This document shows positions 24,670-37,309 of a stretch of DNA of 64,000 nucleotides, piece after piece. The DNA lies in assembly GCA_036583965.1 (NCBI GenBank), contig JAZBQD010000014.1, forward strand, positions 47,161,990-47,225,989, written 5' to 3'. The notes beneath the pieces are model-generated. The model did no database searches. It saw nothing but the letters and a program-made list of their open reading frames with translations, and was not told where the DNA came from. Position 1 is the stretch's first letter, and the number at the start of each line of letters is the position of its first letter. The translations under genes were made by a program, and so were the position numbers. This DNA comes from Prunella strophiata (taxonomy: Eukaryota; Chordata; Aves; Passeriformes; Prunellidae).

Positions 24670-25165
24670 GAAAGGGCTTTAAAGCAGGTTTGAAGGGAGA
24701 AGGGGATAAGACCAGGCTGCTAGAGATGAACCTGGGGGTGTCATGCCAGTGTTGGGGGAGCAATTGATAGTCCCAGGTGAAGTGCATCCACGCCAGTGCA
24801 CACAGTATGGGAAAGAAACAGGAGGAGCAGGAAGCCAGCGTGCAGCAGGAAAGCTGGGACAGAGTCTCCACCAGGGAAACACGGGGGGATGACTGGAGGG
24901 AGGGTAAAACTGAGTGCCTGTGGGTGAGGAGCAGGGGGAAGGCTAACCAGGCAGACCTCCCAGTGGGTCTGTTACACACCACCCAAGCAGCATGAAGAGG
25001 CAGAGGAAGAGTTCTAGAAGCTGACGTTTCACTAAATGGGAACTCACCACAGCAAGAGAGGAAACAGTCTGGAGTGTGTGGAAGAGAACTTCCTGACACA
25101 GCTGATGACAAAACTTACCAGGGGTACTTAGAGGACTTTGTTTTCTGCACAAAAAATGGAACTTA
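24670..25165 (+). mobile_element. CR1 LINE ORF2 fragment, endonuclease domain, with internal deletions
   Basis: This is an internal piece of CR1, sense on the plus strand, from the start of ORF2. The frame near 24810-24900 reads KQEEQEASVQQESWD then RETRGDDW. It corresponds to the amino end of the apurinic-type endonuclease domain, including the glutamate that follows the SITET-like motif in this family. The frame then jumps to ECLWVRSRGKANQADLPVG and a TTQ/HHPSS-like part. It therefore lacks the intervening stretch present in intact copies; I estimate a deletion of several tens of codons. The nucleotide blocks GGGATAAGACCAGGCT, GGAGTGTGTGGAAGAGAACT and TCCTGACACAGCTGATG support the same family and order. 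Neither the CR1 5' end nor the reverse transcriptase is present, so the copy is dead. The 150-codon minus frame at 24659-25111 is antisense to it. Confidence 0.85.
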
Positions 25166-28100
25166 AACTCTTTAATCACTGAGATACAGGTTGATAAATC
25201 ACTACAAATTTGAGCTCAAAGTCTTCAGACCTGGAAAAACATAAATCTGCTGCATAACCCCAAAAGCAGCTAAACATTACTGCTGTCTTAGGTCTCTTTG
25301 TATTAAATTACTTTTGGTGATGTATTAAAAAACCCTCCTCAGAACAAAAAAAAAAAAAAAAAGAAAAAATTAGATTGCAGGCCTGCTGTGTATATGCAAT
25401 TATGAATAGAGTATATATATGTTATTATACATTGTTAATTAAAGGATTTATGATCAGTCACTCTCTCTACCATCATCCTCCTATGTGGCCTTTCCTAAAC
25501 CAATTAATGTCACTGAACTTTAGCTGAATTATAGGATGTATATCTCACAAAGTAGCAGTGAAGTTAAACACATTACAGATTTGGAGGTCATTAGATAAGA
25601 TTAGCTAAGTAATTTATACACAAAAAGAAGGAAGGAACCCTCTCTTTTAGCATGATGAGCTCCTGTTGGCACATGTTAGAATATTTACTTGCCACTATGA
25701 TGCTTAGGTGTCCCTGGATGGTTTGGTATTAAGAATATAGATTGGTCTTTGACAGCAAAATAATTAATACAGGTTTGATTTTATTTTGTTGACATTTTTT
25801 CAGTTAGATGTCTCATTTTCACTGAATTGTGTTTTCATATAAGAGAAACAAAGAGGAGATGTGAAATAAATAGGTTCCTCTGCAGAACTGAAATGAAATT
25901 AACCACAAGAAAAGGAATTTGTGAACCATCTGCCCTTCTATGTAGTAGAAATTCACTCAGGAAATAATATCACAGACAAATGAGAGAAGGGGCTAAAAGG
26001 GAAATGAGAATTTATCCCAAATTTGAATTCTTATGTATTAAAAGATCAGGAGAAGAAACTACCAAAAGGAAAAGAACAAACAAACGAACAAAAAAACAAC
26101 ACACAAAAAACCAGTTAAGGGACTTTCTTGAGGAGGAGAACATATAGCATGAAGAACAGCTATGAAAACTAAGGAAGAAGAGGATTTTTCAGATTTTAAA
26201 AGCCATTTTTAATAATACATCATTACTTTTATGAATTCTGTTCCATAACATAGCACCTAAGAAAAATAACTACTGATCCATGCTCTTACATCAATGTGTG
26301 AAAGAGTATATTTAATAACTTCAAAAATAATAAATATACAGCAAACAGAGAAAATCATTAAAAAAAAACCAGGAAACATTGCCAATTACACTAAGATGAA
26401 AGTTTCTGTGAAAAACATGGCAGAAAAAGCCCTGTCACACTCTAAGTAAGGGATGACAGAGAAGTCAGTTTCAAAAGAGAAAAGCAACATCATTAAAAAG
26501 ATCAAAACCAGGTATTTAAAATAAAAAACAGTGTTTTTCAGACATAGACCTTATATTGGCTATGTAATTGCAGTAGGTGTGTATGCAGATATTAGCCTGA
26601 AAGTCTTCTTTTGAGGCTTAATGGAAACTCATTTCAAGGGTTCAGCTCTGCATGACTAGCTTGTCATAAGGAAAAGCAACCAAAGACAATTGGATGTGAT
26701 ACTGACTCCATCATTGCCTTGTATGCTGATGGTTATAGGTACTGCATGCCTTCATGGCTGCTAGCTTAGTTTCCTTTAGCTTGGGAATATTCTTGATTGG
26801 AATTGGAGGGGAGAGGAAGGGCATGTGGGTAACTGTATTCATAGAGACAGCTGCTAAATTCAGTATTTTAACATAGTCAGGAATAAGACTGTGTTTATCA
26901 TAGACAATTAAATGTGAGGGCATGTATCACATTCCATGTGGAAAAAGGAATTCTTATGGATATGCAAAACTGAAGGCAAAATAAGACTGAAATAGCTGTT
27001 ACAGCCCTACACAGGAAAGCCATACAGTGGTGGAAGTATCTTAGGGTTAATGATTGCAAGCTTGAAATGCATTTGAGAAGAAGAAAATGAAGGTGTTCTA
27101 CAGAATAAAATATGTTCTTTGTCAATGACTTATACAGAACACTGGGCTTACAGAAAAAGCATTGGTCCAGATAAATAACTTCTTTATTTATGCCAGGAAT
27201 TTTTAAAATGCTACATTTAATTTTAATATCATGATGAGAAGTATTTCTCCTTTGTGATAGGCCTCATTACACTACACTGAGTATAGTGTTTGCCTTATTT
27301 AACAATTTTTATCAATCATTTAACAATGGATAATGCACTCAATGTCGATAGAAATACAAGCAACAAAGGCACAAGGGTACAATCGACTTGGAAAAACAAT
27401 TTCTGTCTTGGAGCATGGCAGTACTATTGCAGTGAAAAAAGAAAAATGTTGCTACTAAATGAAATATCTCAGGATGGTAAGAGGAAGCTTATTGAGTTCT
27501 AATTTTTATTTTATGAAAATTCTTAATCCTTATGACCTTTGTTTTGCACTAACTTATACTTTCTATTCTAAGGAAATGTGGGTGTGGCTAACATTTCTGT
27601 TCATTAATAGGCCAGTCAGTTTATGAGAACCTGCATGCATCTTAGTTGAGAAGAATTGAAGGTATAATATAATATATATACATATCTCAACAAGATTCTC
27701 TAAACTCAAAACTTCAAACTGATGAATTCAATACCACAGCTAATGATACATATAAAATTCTTCAATTTCTCCAGCAGGTATATAAAAATATTAATTATTA
27801 TTTCTATATATAATATCTAAATATCTAATAATGATGAGTAATTTACTCATATGCTTATTCATTTCATTTAAAGAAATAACATGTTCAAATCTCTTTTTTT
27901 GCCTAAGAGAGAACTATAATAAGCATAAAGGCTTCATATGACACCACTCTGCTCTTGCTGCAAAGTTGCTGAGGCTGTCAATTCATAAAGGAAGTGTTTG
28001 AGTTGTGATGTCTGTCAATCTGTTAAGCTGTTCATAAAATTGTTTTCCTAGAGCTTCTTTAGCCTTGCAAAGTCAAATTCTAGAGAAGATACCATCAATC

Positions 28101-28428
28101 CTTTAAACTGATGAGCTCCAAAAATTCTGGATTGTGTTTATCTCAACAACAAAGAACCATACAATGACTTGTCTGTTAAGCAGTTATGATTCCGTATGAA
28201 TAATAAAAAAATTATATAAATATTCAGCAGTGATCTACCCTGGCAAATGGAATATTTTTGTTTTCCATTAGCCCTTTTACACTAATTAATGAATTAATGA
28301 GTGAAAAGAAGCAATATCAGACCTCAGTAGACTGAAGTGAGGTCACTCTGGTGCCATTTTCAATTAATGTTAGCATTTCATATGCATTACATACTATTGA
28401 ATGATGACTCTTTGTGTGTTGAGACTAT
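25166..28428. other. Unique AT-rich non-coding DNA
   Basis: No gene is recognised. A 17-A run lies at 25346-25362 and several TA-rich patches occur near 27660-27830. All open frames are short and lack domains. Confidence 0.55.
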
Positions 28429-28523
28429 TTCATAGCTAGGAACAAGGGACCAAGGACCTGGTGCTGGCCTGGTTCAATTCTTTGTTCTTCCACTGACTCA
28501 CCTTGTCTCCTTGAGTGAGCCAC
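28429..28523 (+). mobile_element. Probable MIR (tRNA-derived CORE-SINE) copy
   Basis: The order of motifs follows MIR. A TCATAGCTAGGAAC block stands where the A-box region lies. It is followed by GGACCTGGTGCTGGCCTGG, then the B-box-like GGTTCAATTC at 28471-28480. Next come CCACTGACTCACCTTG and CCTTGAGTGAGCCAC, which match the CCACTTACTAG and CTTGGGCAAGTCAC blocks of MIR in order and spacing. The copy is heavily diverged, as expected of a family active before the amniote radiation, and it ends before the MIR 3' tail can be recognised. The match was made from memory of the family consensus. Confidence 0.5.
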
Positions 28524-30503
28524 CAAAGGTGGCAGCTACTTGGAGTGCACCTACTTGGAGGAATGATGCGGGGCACAATGAAATAAAAGCATTAAACATC
28601 AGCATTTAACTGATGAAAGCAGCAATAGAAGTACAAATCAAGTTATTATTATTTTTCAATCTGCCTATAAAGAGACCACCATATTTGGAGGCCTGTAGGT
28701 GTTTGTGTTTTTTAATGGGACTACTTACAGCCAACACTACTAGCATGCCATGTGGAAGAACTACTAGAGAATAAAATGGTTTGTGTAGCTAAGCAATAAA
28801 AGAGAGGTTTCGCTATGGCAATTTTTCAAAACGTTGCATGGGGGTTTAACTCTGTGACTCTTATTGACTTAAATGGGAGTCATGCAGCTAAAAAAGCATA
28901 CAGCACTTTGAAAATGTATGCCTAAGTGTTTTATCAATAATCATATGTAAGTAATAAAATGGGATTAATTTTTTTTCTGTTCAATACATATAAACATTAT
29001 GTTTATATCAGCATAATTACTGACTTTCTGTAGCTTGATAGCTAGTCTTTAGTCATACTATAATTGGCATCCTGATCACATAATGTCATTTTAATGTGTT
29101 CTTCAGAACACACATTATATTATTAGATTCTTGCTGTGAAAGAAATGCAGAACAACTATATCATAAAAAATTGCAACAATGCTAACTCAAAAAACCATTC
29201 CACATTCAAAATGTCATATAGATCAGTGTCTGAGTAATAATTTTCTATAAACATTTCCAAATTGTGAACACAGCTAATTTCTGGGGGGAAAAATAGATTC
29301 ACTGCATACTGCCTATACACTGAGAAAAAGAACATATGGAAAGGCCTTGAAAGGATTGTTTCAGTGAGTCAGAAGGGAAGAAAACTGTTCCCTCACTAAT
29401 TGATAGCTTATAAAACATTTCCATACCAAAAATTCTTCTGTATTCTGATTCGATAGTAGCAGCCAGCTATTTGAAAAAGCCCAGGTTTTGTGGTATGTTT
29501 CATTAGCTGTAGTCTTCATTCACACCTCTGTTAACTGGCTGGTGTCCTTATCCTTCAGCAATTTTGAGAGGATAGACAAGCCAAATGCTGGGACTTGTAA
29601 AATGGATTATTCTTTTCATGGTTATTGAGGAACAGTTGTCCCTCAATACTCAGCCTGCTATTTCTCACTGATTGCAAAGCAAATCCTGAGCTTAATCTGA
29701 CTCTCAAGCTATTAAAGATAACTTGTAAAAAAAAAGAAAGGAAAAGAAAGGAAAAAAACCAACCTATTGCACTGATGAATTCATTACATGTAAAGAGTAT
29801 TTGAGAAGAACAGGACTAAAAGAGACTGAGAGAGGCAAGAGCTATTTTGAGGTGTTTAAAGTACATATATGAAGGAAATTCTGGGAATAGAATATGTGCA
29901 GGGGCAGGCAACAACAGTTATGAGAGGAGAGTAGAAACTATTTCACTGCCTAATAATACCCAGTATGGAGTGATTACAATATTTTAAGATATTATCACAA
30001 AGTAGACATAGCTTTTATTTAGCCTATTATGTAGTTTTGTAAGCAGAAAATATGAATTCTGGAATAATCATGTTAAGAAATTTTTTAGAAATGTGAAGTC
30101 AGAAGAGGAATTACGAACTTAGCCACAAAGTTCTGCAGTATGTGTTGGCCTTGACCTGCCATTAAACTCTGTTTCTGCTGAACAGAAGCTGCCAATTGTG
30201 CTGTTATGTGGTGATTTTACCAGGTAGACAAATACCTAGAAAATACAAGATCATCACAAGAAGATTATTGTATAAAAAAGGCCTCATAGTTTATATTGCA
30301 TTTCTTGGGAATTCAGAATATAATGTCTCAGCACTGTGTAAAAAACAACATTCTGAGGAATAATTAAAAGTATAGGCCTGACCATATTTGCACTACATTG
30401 GATGAACTATTGTAATTTATGAATCTTGCAGTTGTCTGAAAGATGACAGATGTTTGTCTGAGTATAAAACAAGTCAGGACCTGTGTTGTTACTTCCTAGA
30501 GAG
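28524..30503. other. Unique AT-rich non-coding DNA
   Basis: No gene is visible. It contains a GGAAAAGAAA-type purine tract near 29730-29760 and a hairpin at 29095-29112. Confidence 0.55.
29095..29112. repeat. 8-bp hairpin with bulged extension
   Basis: TGTGTTCT (29095-29102) pairs with AGAACACA (29105-29112) around a 2-base TC spacer. In DNA it is a near-palindrome. After a 2-base bulge the pairing can continue for a few A-T pairs. Function unknown. Confidence 0.6.
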
Positions 30504-30524
30504 AAAAAAAAAAAAAAAAAAAAA
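30504..30524. repeat. Poly-A run of 21
   Basis: An uninterrupted A run followed by GAGATTGC. A CR1 fragment lies about 115 bp downstream, but CR1 does not use poly-A tails, so the two are probably unrelated. Confidence 0.95.
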
Positions 30525-30639
30525 GAGATTGCAAAAGCCTTAACAGCTGCAGTAAGAAACATTACATTAACAAAGATGGTCATAAATATTTGGTGGGGTT
30601 TATAAGATTTGATTATATTTTAATTCTCAAGTCATTGAA

Positions 30640-30840
30640 AACCTTACAAAGTTGAACAAGTATAAGGTCTTGTATGTGGGGAAATGTAATCCAGGAGTAC
30701 AGCCCTGGCTGAGATTTACCTGGCTGGAGAGCAGCTCTGTGAAAAGGGACCTGGGGATGCAGGTGGACAACAAGCTCAATAGAGTGAGCAGTGTGTTGCT
30801 GCTGGGGCAAAGTCAAGAGAATGCTGGGCTGCAACATAAC
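30640..30840 (+). mobile_element. CR1 LINE internal ORF2 fragment
   Basis: Sense CR1 on the plus strand, from the region just after the reverse transcriptase. It shows AAGGTCTTGTATGTGGGGAA, then GGAGAGCAGCTCTGTGAAAA, GGGACCTGGGGATGCAGGTG, GACAACAAGCTCAATAGAGT and AGAATGCTGGGCTGCAA. It stops abruptly before the remaining 3' portion, so this copy has lost its 3' end. The 138-codon minus frame at 30613-31029 is mostly antisense to this piece and is not a gene. Confidence 0.87.
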
Positions 30841-33800
30841 AATGTAAACATATATGAAACAACATGTAATTGTAGAATCATATAGCATGTTGATAAAATG
30901 GAAGATGGATTTGCTGAAAGTAAGCCACATCAGCTGTGAATTTATTTGCTTCCTTCCTGGAATATCTGCACTGCTGTCAGTGACTGCTGCTCTTGAGGAC
31001 CCAGCTGGGTTTAACTGAAACCCCTTCAAGTAGGTAGTATCAACAGGCAGCCATGGTCACATGGAACTTGCTTTAACCACCTGAGTACTTAATTTGCTTC
31101 TCCAGCAGTTTCTGCAGCCTACACTCAGCTCCTTGATGCTGAAAATATCCTGGTTCTTTTGCTGTCTAGTGTGAAGCTTCTGCAGCTTATTCTAAGTAAA
31201 CTGCAGTCACAGAAGAACCAGTGCAGTGCTTATGAAAACAGATTAACCAGAAAGAGTCTGAGAGTGCATTCAGATACTACAGACCAGCACAGAAGAGGGC
31301 AATTGCAATGCAAATTATCATAAAACACCTGCCTTGAAGAGGCTTCAGAGGTTTGCTATGGACTGGATTAGTGCATAATCATTTCAGGCAACATATTTAG
31401 TACAAGTCAATGCATACACTCAGTATTAAACTCACTACAGGTGTAAGCAAGTGAGACTTCAATTGAGCTGTTACTGTTTGTACTAAATTTGGCCTAAGTT
31501 CAGAATAACTTTCAGCAGGTGCAATTTATGGTCCTCCAGGTAATATCTCTCTCACTACTGCACAAAAAATAAAAATAAATACAAGGACAAACTGTGTTAT
31601 GATGACCACACTATACAGTTAGTCAGTCTTGGTACAGTTACATTTCTTTATAACCTGGTTTTCTAAGAGTTCTGGTAGCCCAGTCCTGATAAAGGAATTT
31701 TCCACTCCTTCCTGCCCTACCCTAGTCCTCTCTTGCAGGCTGTTTCCTGACTGCTGACAATAGCTGCATTAGCAGTATATCCATGCTTCAGCCCACTGTC
31801 CAATACCATCATAGATCCTCTTTCAGAAACATCTTAAATTTGGCAGATAGTGAAAATAACTCCTGAAGCATGGACAGGCTTTCCACTCCACACCCCCAGT
31901 ACAAAAAAGGGAATCCCCAGCAAAGGGCTGGAGCAGACTAGTGTCATTTATACTACCATAATGTCTGCACTTCACTGTTGAGATAAGGAAGACCCTAGGC
32001 CATACGGGGACAGAGGCAGCAGAACTGTTGCATCCTAAATCTTTGTCTTTTCTAGAGAACGAAGCTGCCTTCTGAACTCAAAAAAGGGAAAAATAGTAAG
32101 AGAACATAGCAAAAAAAAAAAAAAAATGGAATGAAAAAGCAGTCTTTAACATCATCTAGTTAACTCAGGTGTAAAAAAAGAGAAAGAGGTTCCTCAAACC
32201 TCTCCTCAAATTATCTCCTAGTTCACCATGAGCATCAGCCATTTTTTAGCCTGACAAAATAAGCACTTATTTCTGACATAGAAAACACAGTGTGAAATTA
32301 CATCAAATCTAATTGTATATTTATGATCCATGAAAACAAATACATGAGAGGATGAGGTATAATTCAAGAGAATCACAACTTGGATTTCATTGTCAGGCCA
32401 TGTGCTTAAATGCAAAGAGCTGCCCCACACAACACATCATTTTGTAAAACTACAAATCCATGAATGAGAAAGAAGCTGGTTTGTTTGGGTCAAAGCCCAT
32501 TGAAACAGTGCCACCAGCCTGCTGCCCAAAGGGAGCCTGGGGCCATTGTGAATGGTGTCCTGTGCCTTTCAAACCAATTTTTTTCCCAATGGCTTAATTT
32601 CATTCCTGAAAGCCAGAGAAGTACTAAAACTGAATGAGAGCTATGCCCAGCTGTCAGTGCCTGTCCTTCCTCCATCCATTAACACTCCCTAATCTGAAAA
32701 ATTCACCAGCCCTATAGGTTCCCACACCACACACCAGTTATGCTGATTAGAAAATTCACGCTTCAGTATTAGTGCTGATTAAAAAGGTTTCCCTGTGCTG
32801 TATGCAGATGTTGAATATTCATCAACAGTGTCTGGTTTAAGAAATGATAAATAGCATAGGAAATAATTTTATAACTACATCAAAAACTTATTTGTAGTGT
32901 TCAGCAATGTCCCCCTACAGCCTAGTTTATAAACAAATTATCTGAATTATTAATTTATCATGCAGGGACTGAAAAAAGGAAAAAAAATCCCAGTGGGTTA
33001 TTACAGTCCTTCACAGGAAATGAATATCTCCTGGCACTAATGACATCATCAATAACAAGAAGTTTATTTCCAAAGAACTCAACTCAAAATTTAATTAACT
33101 GTATATGATATTTTCAAATTAAATGTGAGTTAAGGAGTTCAGTACTTGGACTAATGTAACAGTTCTAGAGTAAATTTATTTTTAGTAGATTAACAACAAC
33201 AACAAAAGCTATAATAAAAGCCCTTTTGAACTCCAAAATAAATATACTATTTAATGGAAATATTCATTTTGTCTGTTGACAATATGGAAATTATTTGCTT
33301 CTGTTTCAAACTCCCATTTGTTTAAAGGACACAGCAAGAACACTTGTAGATAGAAAATGTAGCACAGGCTACAAGTGATACTGGAATTGTGAAAAGGAAA
33401 TCTTACCAATTAAATTCCCATATTCCTATACTCTTAGGTAGTTTTTATCTTCCTGGACGACAACAGCATAAAAAGCAAAGAGAAAGTAATCTATACCACG
33501 TGACTCCCATTTTGAAGTCACCTTTGAAAAAATAAATCAGACATCCCAGACATGTAACAGAGAACGGAACTACTTGAATCTCTGCTCAAATTTCCTGTTT
33601 AATACAAATGACACTTGGCCAACACAATAAAATGAAAACCTATTCCAAAAAGTTACCTTACAAAGGAGATATAATGATGCTCATATTTATGGCAACATAG
33701 AAAATGTAACTTATGTTGTGCTGGGGAAAAAACAAACAAACAAACAAAAAACAAAACCAACCATCCAACTGAAATATATAAAAAACCTGCAAGAAAAACC

Positions 33801-35239
33801 CTAAAGGAATGACAAGATTGTAGGGATTCCTCAAACTTCAGAAAAAAATAAAAAAAGAAGGATTAGATTCTAGAAACCTGCCTGGTTTAACTATTTTGAT
33901 ATCCACATATATGCACTATTTAAACAGAATCAGTGCCAAGTCCTTTGTCATTATTTCTTTTGGTAGAATTACATTTCTAAAGACAAAGGAACACTAACCG
34001 ATCCATTGTTAAGGCACTGAACAAATATTGAGCAATTTTTTTTTATGCTGCAGCATCATTCATTTGCAAAAAAAGGGCAATGAATATGCAGACAGATGCC
34101 AATATGAAAGGGGAGAAAAGTTATGCACTGTCTTTCTTTTCAAAGGGAAAGAAAAATGCTTTTCTATTGTGAAAACTGCTTTTCCTTTCAGCTGCCTTTG
34201 ACTCAATCTTCTTCCAAGGGAGACTTTATTGACAGAAGAAGCAGGACACTGATGTTTAGGAGAGTGAGGAGCAAATTGCTTCTCCACAGACTCTTCTGCA
34301 GTTTCCCCTGAAGAATATATACCTTAAATCACAAAATTGACCAAAGCATCTTGCTTTTCCATGTTCTTATGGCCAGTTTTCTGGTCATGACTTCTATGAA
34401 ATGGGAAACTATGGACATAAAATCAATTTTCAAGCATTTTCTTAATAGAGGTGGTGATAAAAACAGGAAGCAAGGAAGCAGTGGTAGAAAAATAGCCAAT
34501 TTCCTTTTATGGCTTATTGTGAGACCTTGAAAATGGAGTCAGCAACAGCAACTGAAATTTGACATTCAAGAGATCCTCTGGGAGGGAAGATGAGAGGGCA
34601 TGCAATTATGAAGGAAGCTAAAATTTTTTCTAGAACTTAGTAAACTATTTTTTTAGAAAACCATCAGAGCACAGTAACTTTTTATAGACTGCTGAGTCTA
34701 AGGGAGGTTTTATGAGGCTGTTACAAGAAGCCACCACAATTATGTACTGATGTGTAAAAAGAGGAAATTACATATAATCGTAAGCACAGACCAAATAGCT
34801 GATGTGAAGCCAGGTGATAATTGCCAAATTATATAAATGCAAAATTATTGTTATTATTATTGGTGGTGGTGATGATGATTGGTTCCTTTACTTGGGCACA
34901 TTCCACGGAGCCACTTTGCTAGGCACACTGTACAAAGTATAAAAAAGGTTTTCTGTGCTAAGAATCAACTGCTTTAGGTCCCACTCTTATTTTTCACTTT
35001 TCCAAGTCAAGAACTTATACTAAAAAAAAATCTGGGTAGCATCAGAAACTCATTAAAATCAGCTAACTGCAGAAGCATTTCTAAATTTTCGTTGTATATT
35101 TTCTATTCCCATAGTCCTGTTTATTTCATTATCTTAGTTGCTTTAGCCATTGTAAACAGAAACTGCCATCAGCCTGAGGTGATGCTGTTCATTTCTGCTG
35201 CACATATAAGTGTGGGAACCTGTATTTGACATTCTTACA
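30841..35239. other. Unique non-coding DNA
   Basis: No gene is recognised across about 4.4 kb. It contains A runs near 32110-32126, an AAAC-type run at 33726-33757 and an ATT/GGT/GAT triplet mixture at 34843-34882. The stretch 31240-31340 has a CAGAAGAGGGCAA motif reminiscent of CR1 but too little context to call. The segment 32800-33060 has the look of slowly changing unique sequence, which I cannot test. Confidence 0.5.
34843..34882. repeat. Compound triplet microsatellite
   Basis: ATT units pass into GGT units and then GAT units within 40 bp. Compound repeats like this are common in vertebrate non-coding DNA. Confidence 0.9.
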
Positions 35240-35397
35240 ATGCTAGCAAGAAGAATAGGTTGCCCAGAGATATTCAAGAACACAATTCTGTGCCCTGTGC
35301 TCTGGGATGGCCCTGCTTGAGCAGGGAGCATGGACCTGATAAACCACTGAGGTCCCTTCCAACCAGATCCATGATAGTGAGTTCTGTGACTCTGTGC
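35240..35397 (+). mobile_element. CR1 LINE 3'-terminal fragment
   Basis: Sense on the plus strand. It contains AATAGGTTGCCCAGAGA, ATTCAAGAACACAATTC, CTTGAGCAGGGAGCATGGAC, GAGGTCCCTTCCAACCAGAT and the terminal GTTCTGTGACTCTGTG. These are the last roughly 150 bp of a CR1 of the type that ends in repeated TTCTGTGA units. The body of the element upstream is missing or too diverged to see. The 106-codon minus frame at 35143-35463 is antisense to it. Confidence 0.87.
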
Positions 35398-37309
35398 AAG
35401 GATGTTCCACTTTTCCAAAAGTATTATGACATGTTCCCATGTGCTGTGGAAAAACACCACCAAGTCTTCAGGAGTGACACAAGTTCTAGGATGTTTGGAT
35501 GGGCTAAATGCTAGATCCTTTCAGAAGTTTCATTAATTTCTCTTGAATAGTGTACAGCTAGAAATTTAGAAATAAGTAAAGCGTACAATAGCTAGATACA
35601 GGGTAAAGTATTACCTACACTCACTTGATATTCTGTGAACAAATTACTATTTGGCAATGCTTGCAAATGAAGACACAACACCTAGGAGGAAACACTGGGA
35701 TGCACACTGGAATCCAAGCAGGCAGAATCTGATTTGCTGGTGCTGAAAGCAATCTGAGTTGGAACTAATTTTTCCCAGGTATTTGAACAGAAGCCATCAG
35801 AAGTGGGCTGATTTCAGGAGACACCCTAAATGTGCTACTGAAATGAAACCAGTAAAATTAATGTGCACTTACCCATGGCTTTGCCAAGCATGAGCACTAC
35901 AGCTATGTCCAATTCTTACCATCTGCTTCACTGGAAATAAAACTGAAGACTGTACAGAACACTTAAATCCCTTAAAACATATTTAGGCAACAAAATCCAT
36001 AATGCAAAACTGATTTCAAGGGCAGAAAAGGACAATATTTCCAGAAGTTTGCCGAGGTTATATATTTTCACAGAAAAAATCTAGTACTAGATACCATGTA
36101 TATGGCATAATAGGATCTTTTGCAATATGGATATTTCAAATACACATGGTTTACTAAAAATGTAAATTATCATAAATAGACTTCACATAAAATAACTACT
36201 CTATGGTGTGTGGCACTCTACTGTTGGCACTGTGCTAAAGCACGCTGCAAATAAAGTGAATGTGATATTTAGGATATATACAGGGTCATATCAAGTTTCT
36301 GTAAAAATAGCATAAAGTCTCTCATTCAAAATGTCTTCAGGGAAAAAGCAGAATATTAATTTTCATGGTACTTCATTCCAGTATTTTCATAAGTATTATA
36401 TGCCTATGTCTACATAAAAACACTGTTACATACTAGGACCAATATAGTTGAAAACCTTCTATGAATTTAACAGAAATCTTTCCATCCCCAAAGTGCCAAA
36501 TAACAAGCCAGCTCAAATGAATAGGTAAAAAGCATAATTATGAGTGCATTCTAATACCTGCAATGAATTTTTCTTTGAAAGCTTTTCATTGTTTGCATGC
36601 TATATTCCACTTATAAATAAAATTTTATAGGGTGCTGTATACCTCAAAAAGGGTATTAAAACTTCAAAGAAATATATATGTTTATTATGTCACTATGGAC
36701 ACACAGTACCACAGAAGTGTGTGGGGCCAAACCCCCCATATTTATAGAGAGTGAAATTATGAATGATTGTTTTCTTTACTCACAGCATTAGTTTAATTGT
36801 GCTTTTACATTTTCCAGTGAAATTTTCACAGAGACCTGTAGTCTAACAAAGTTAAAGACAGCCTTCAACACTAGGCCTTTTACATAAGCTTAACTATTAC
36901 CAACTATATTAAAATGTGCCCTAAAAGCTTTATCTATCGTGTATACCATATTTTGAAGGAACATTATCAGTATTAAAACTAGCAATGACAGTCTCACTTG
37001 TGACCCTGAAATATCAAACTGGGAAAAAATGGCAAGAACCCCTCTTCAAGGAGAGATCTATTGTCTTCTCCTGATCCTGCATTTCAAGCCACTCAGGTGC
37101 ATGCCTAGGCTTGTGAAGACTATTTCTGCAACCCAGGCACACCAGGCTTTGCCTTTATAGTCCAGATAAAGGGCTATAGCCTATCTCTAATGCAGTATTA
37201 CACCTAATTCCTTTTTCTTAAATTATAATTTCCTTATACCCAGCACAGCACATTCATCAATACAGATCAGATCATCCTCCCTTTTTACAGCATCACTTAG
37301 ATTGGTAGG
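35398..37309. other. Unique AT-rich non-coding DNA
   Basis: No gene, RNA gene or recognised repeat. Confidence 0.55.

Noticed and set aside
24659..25111. 150-codon minus-strand frame
   Set aside because: It is antisense to a recognisable CR1 endonuclease-domain fragment.
30613..31029. 138-codon minus-strand frame
   Set aside because: Much of it is antisense CR1 and the remainder lacks any domain.
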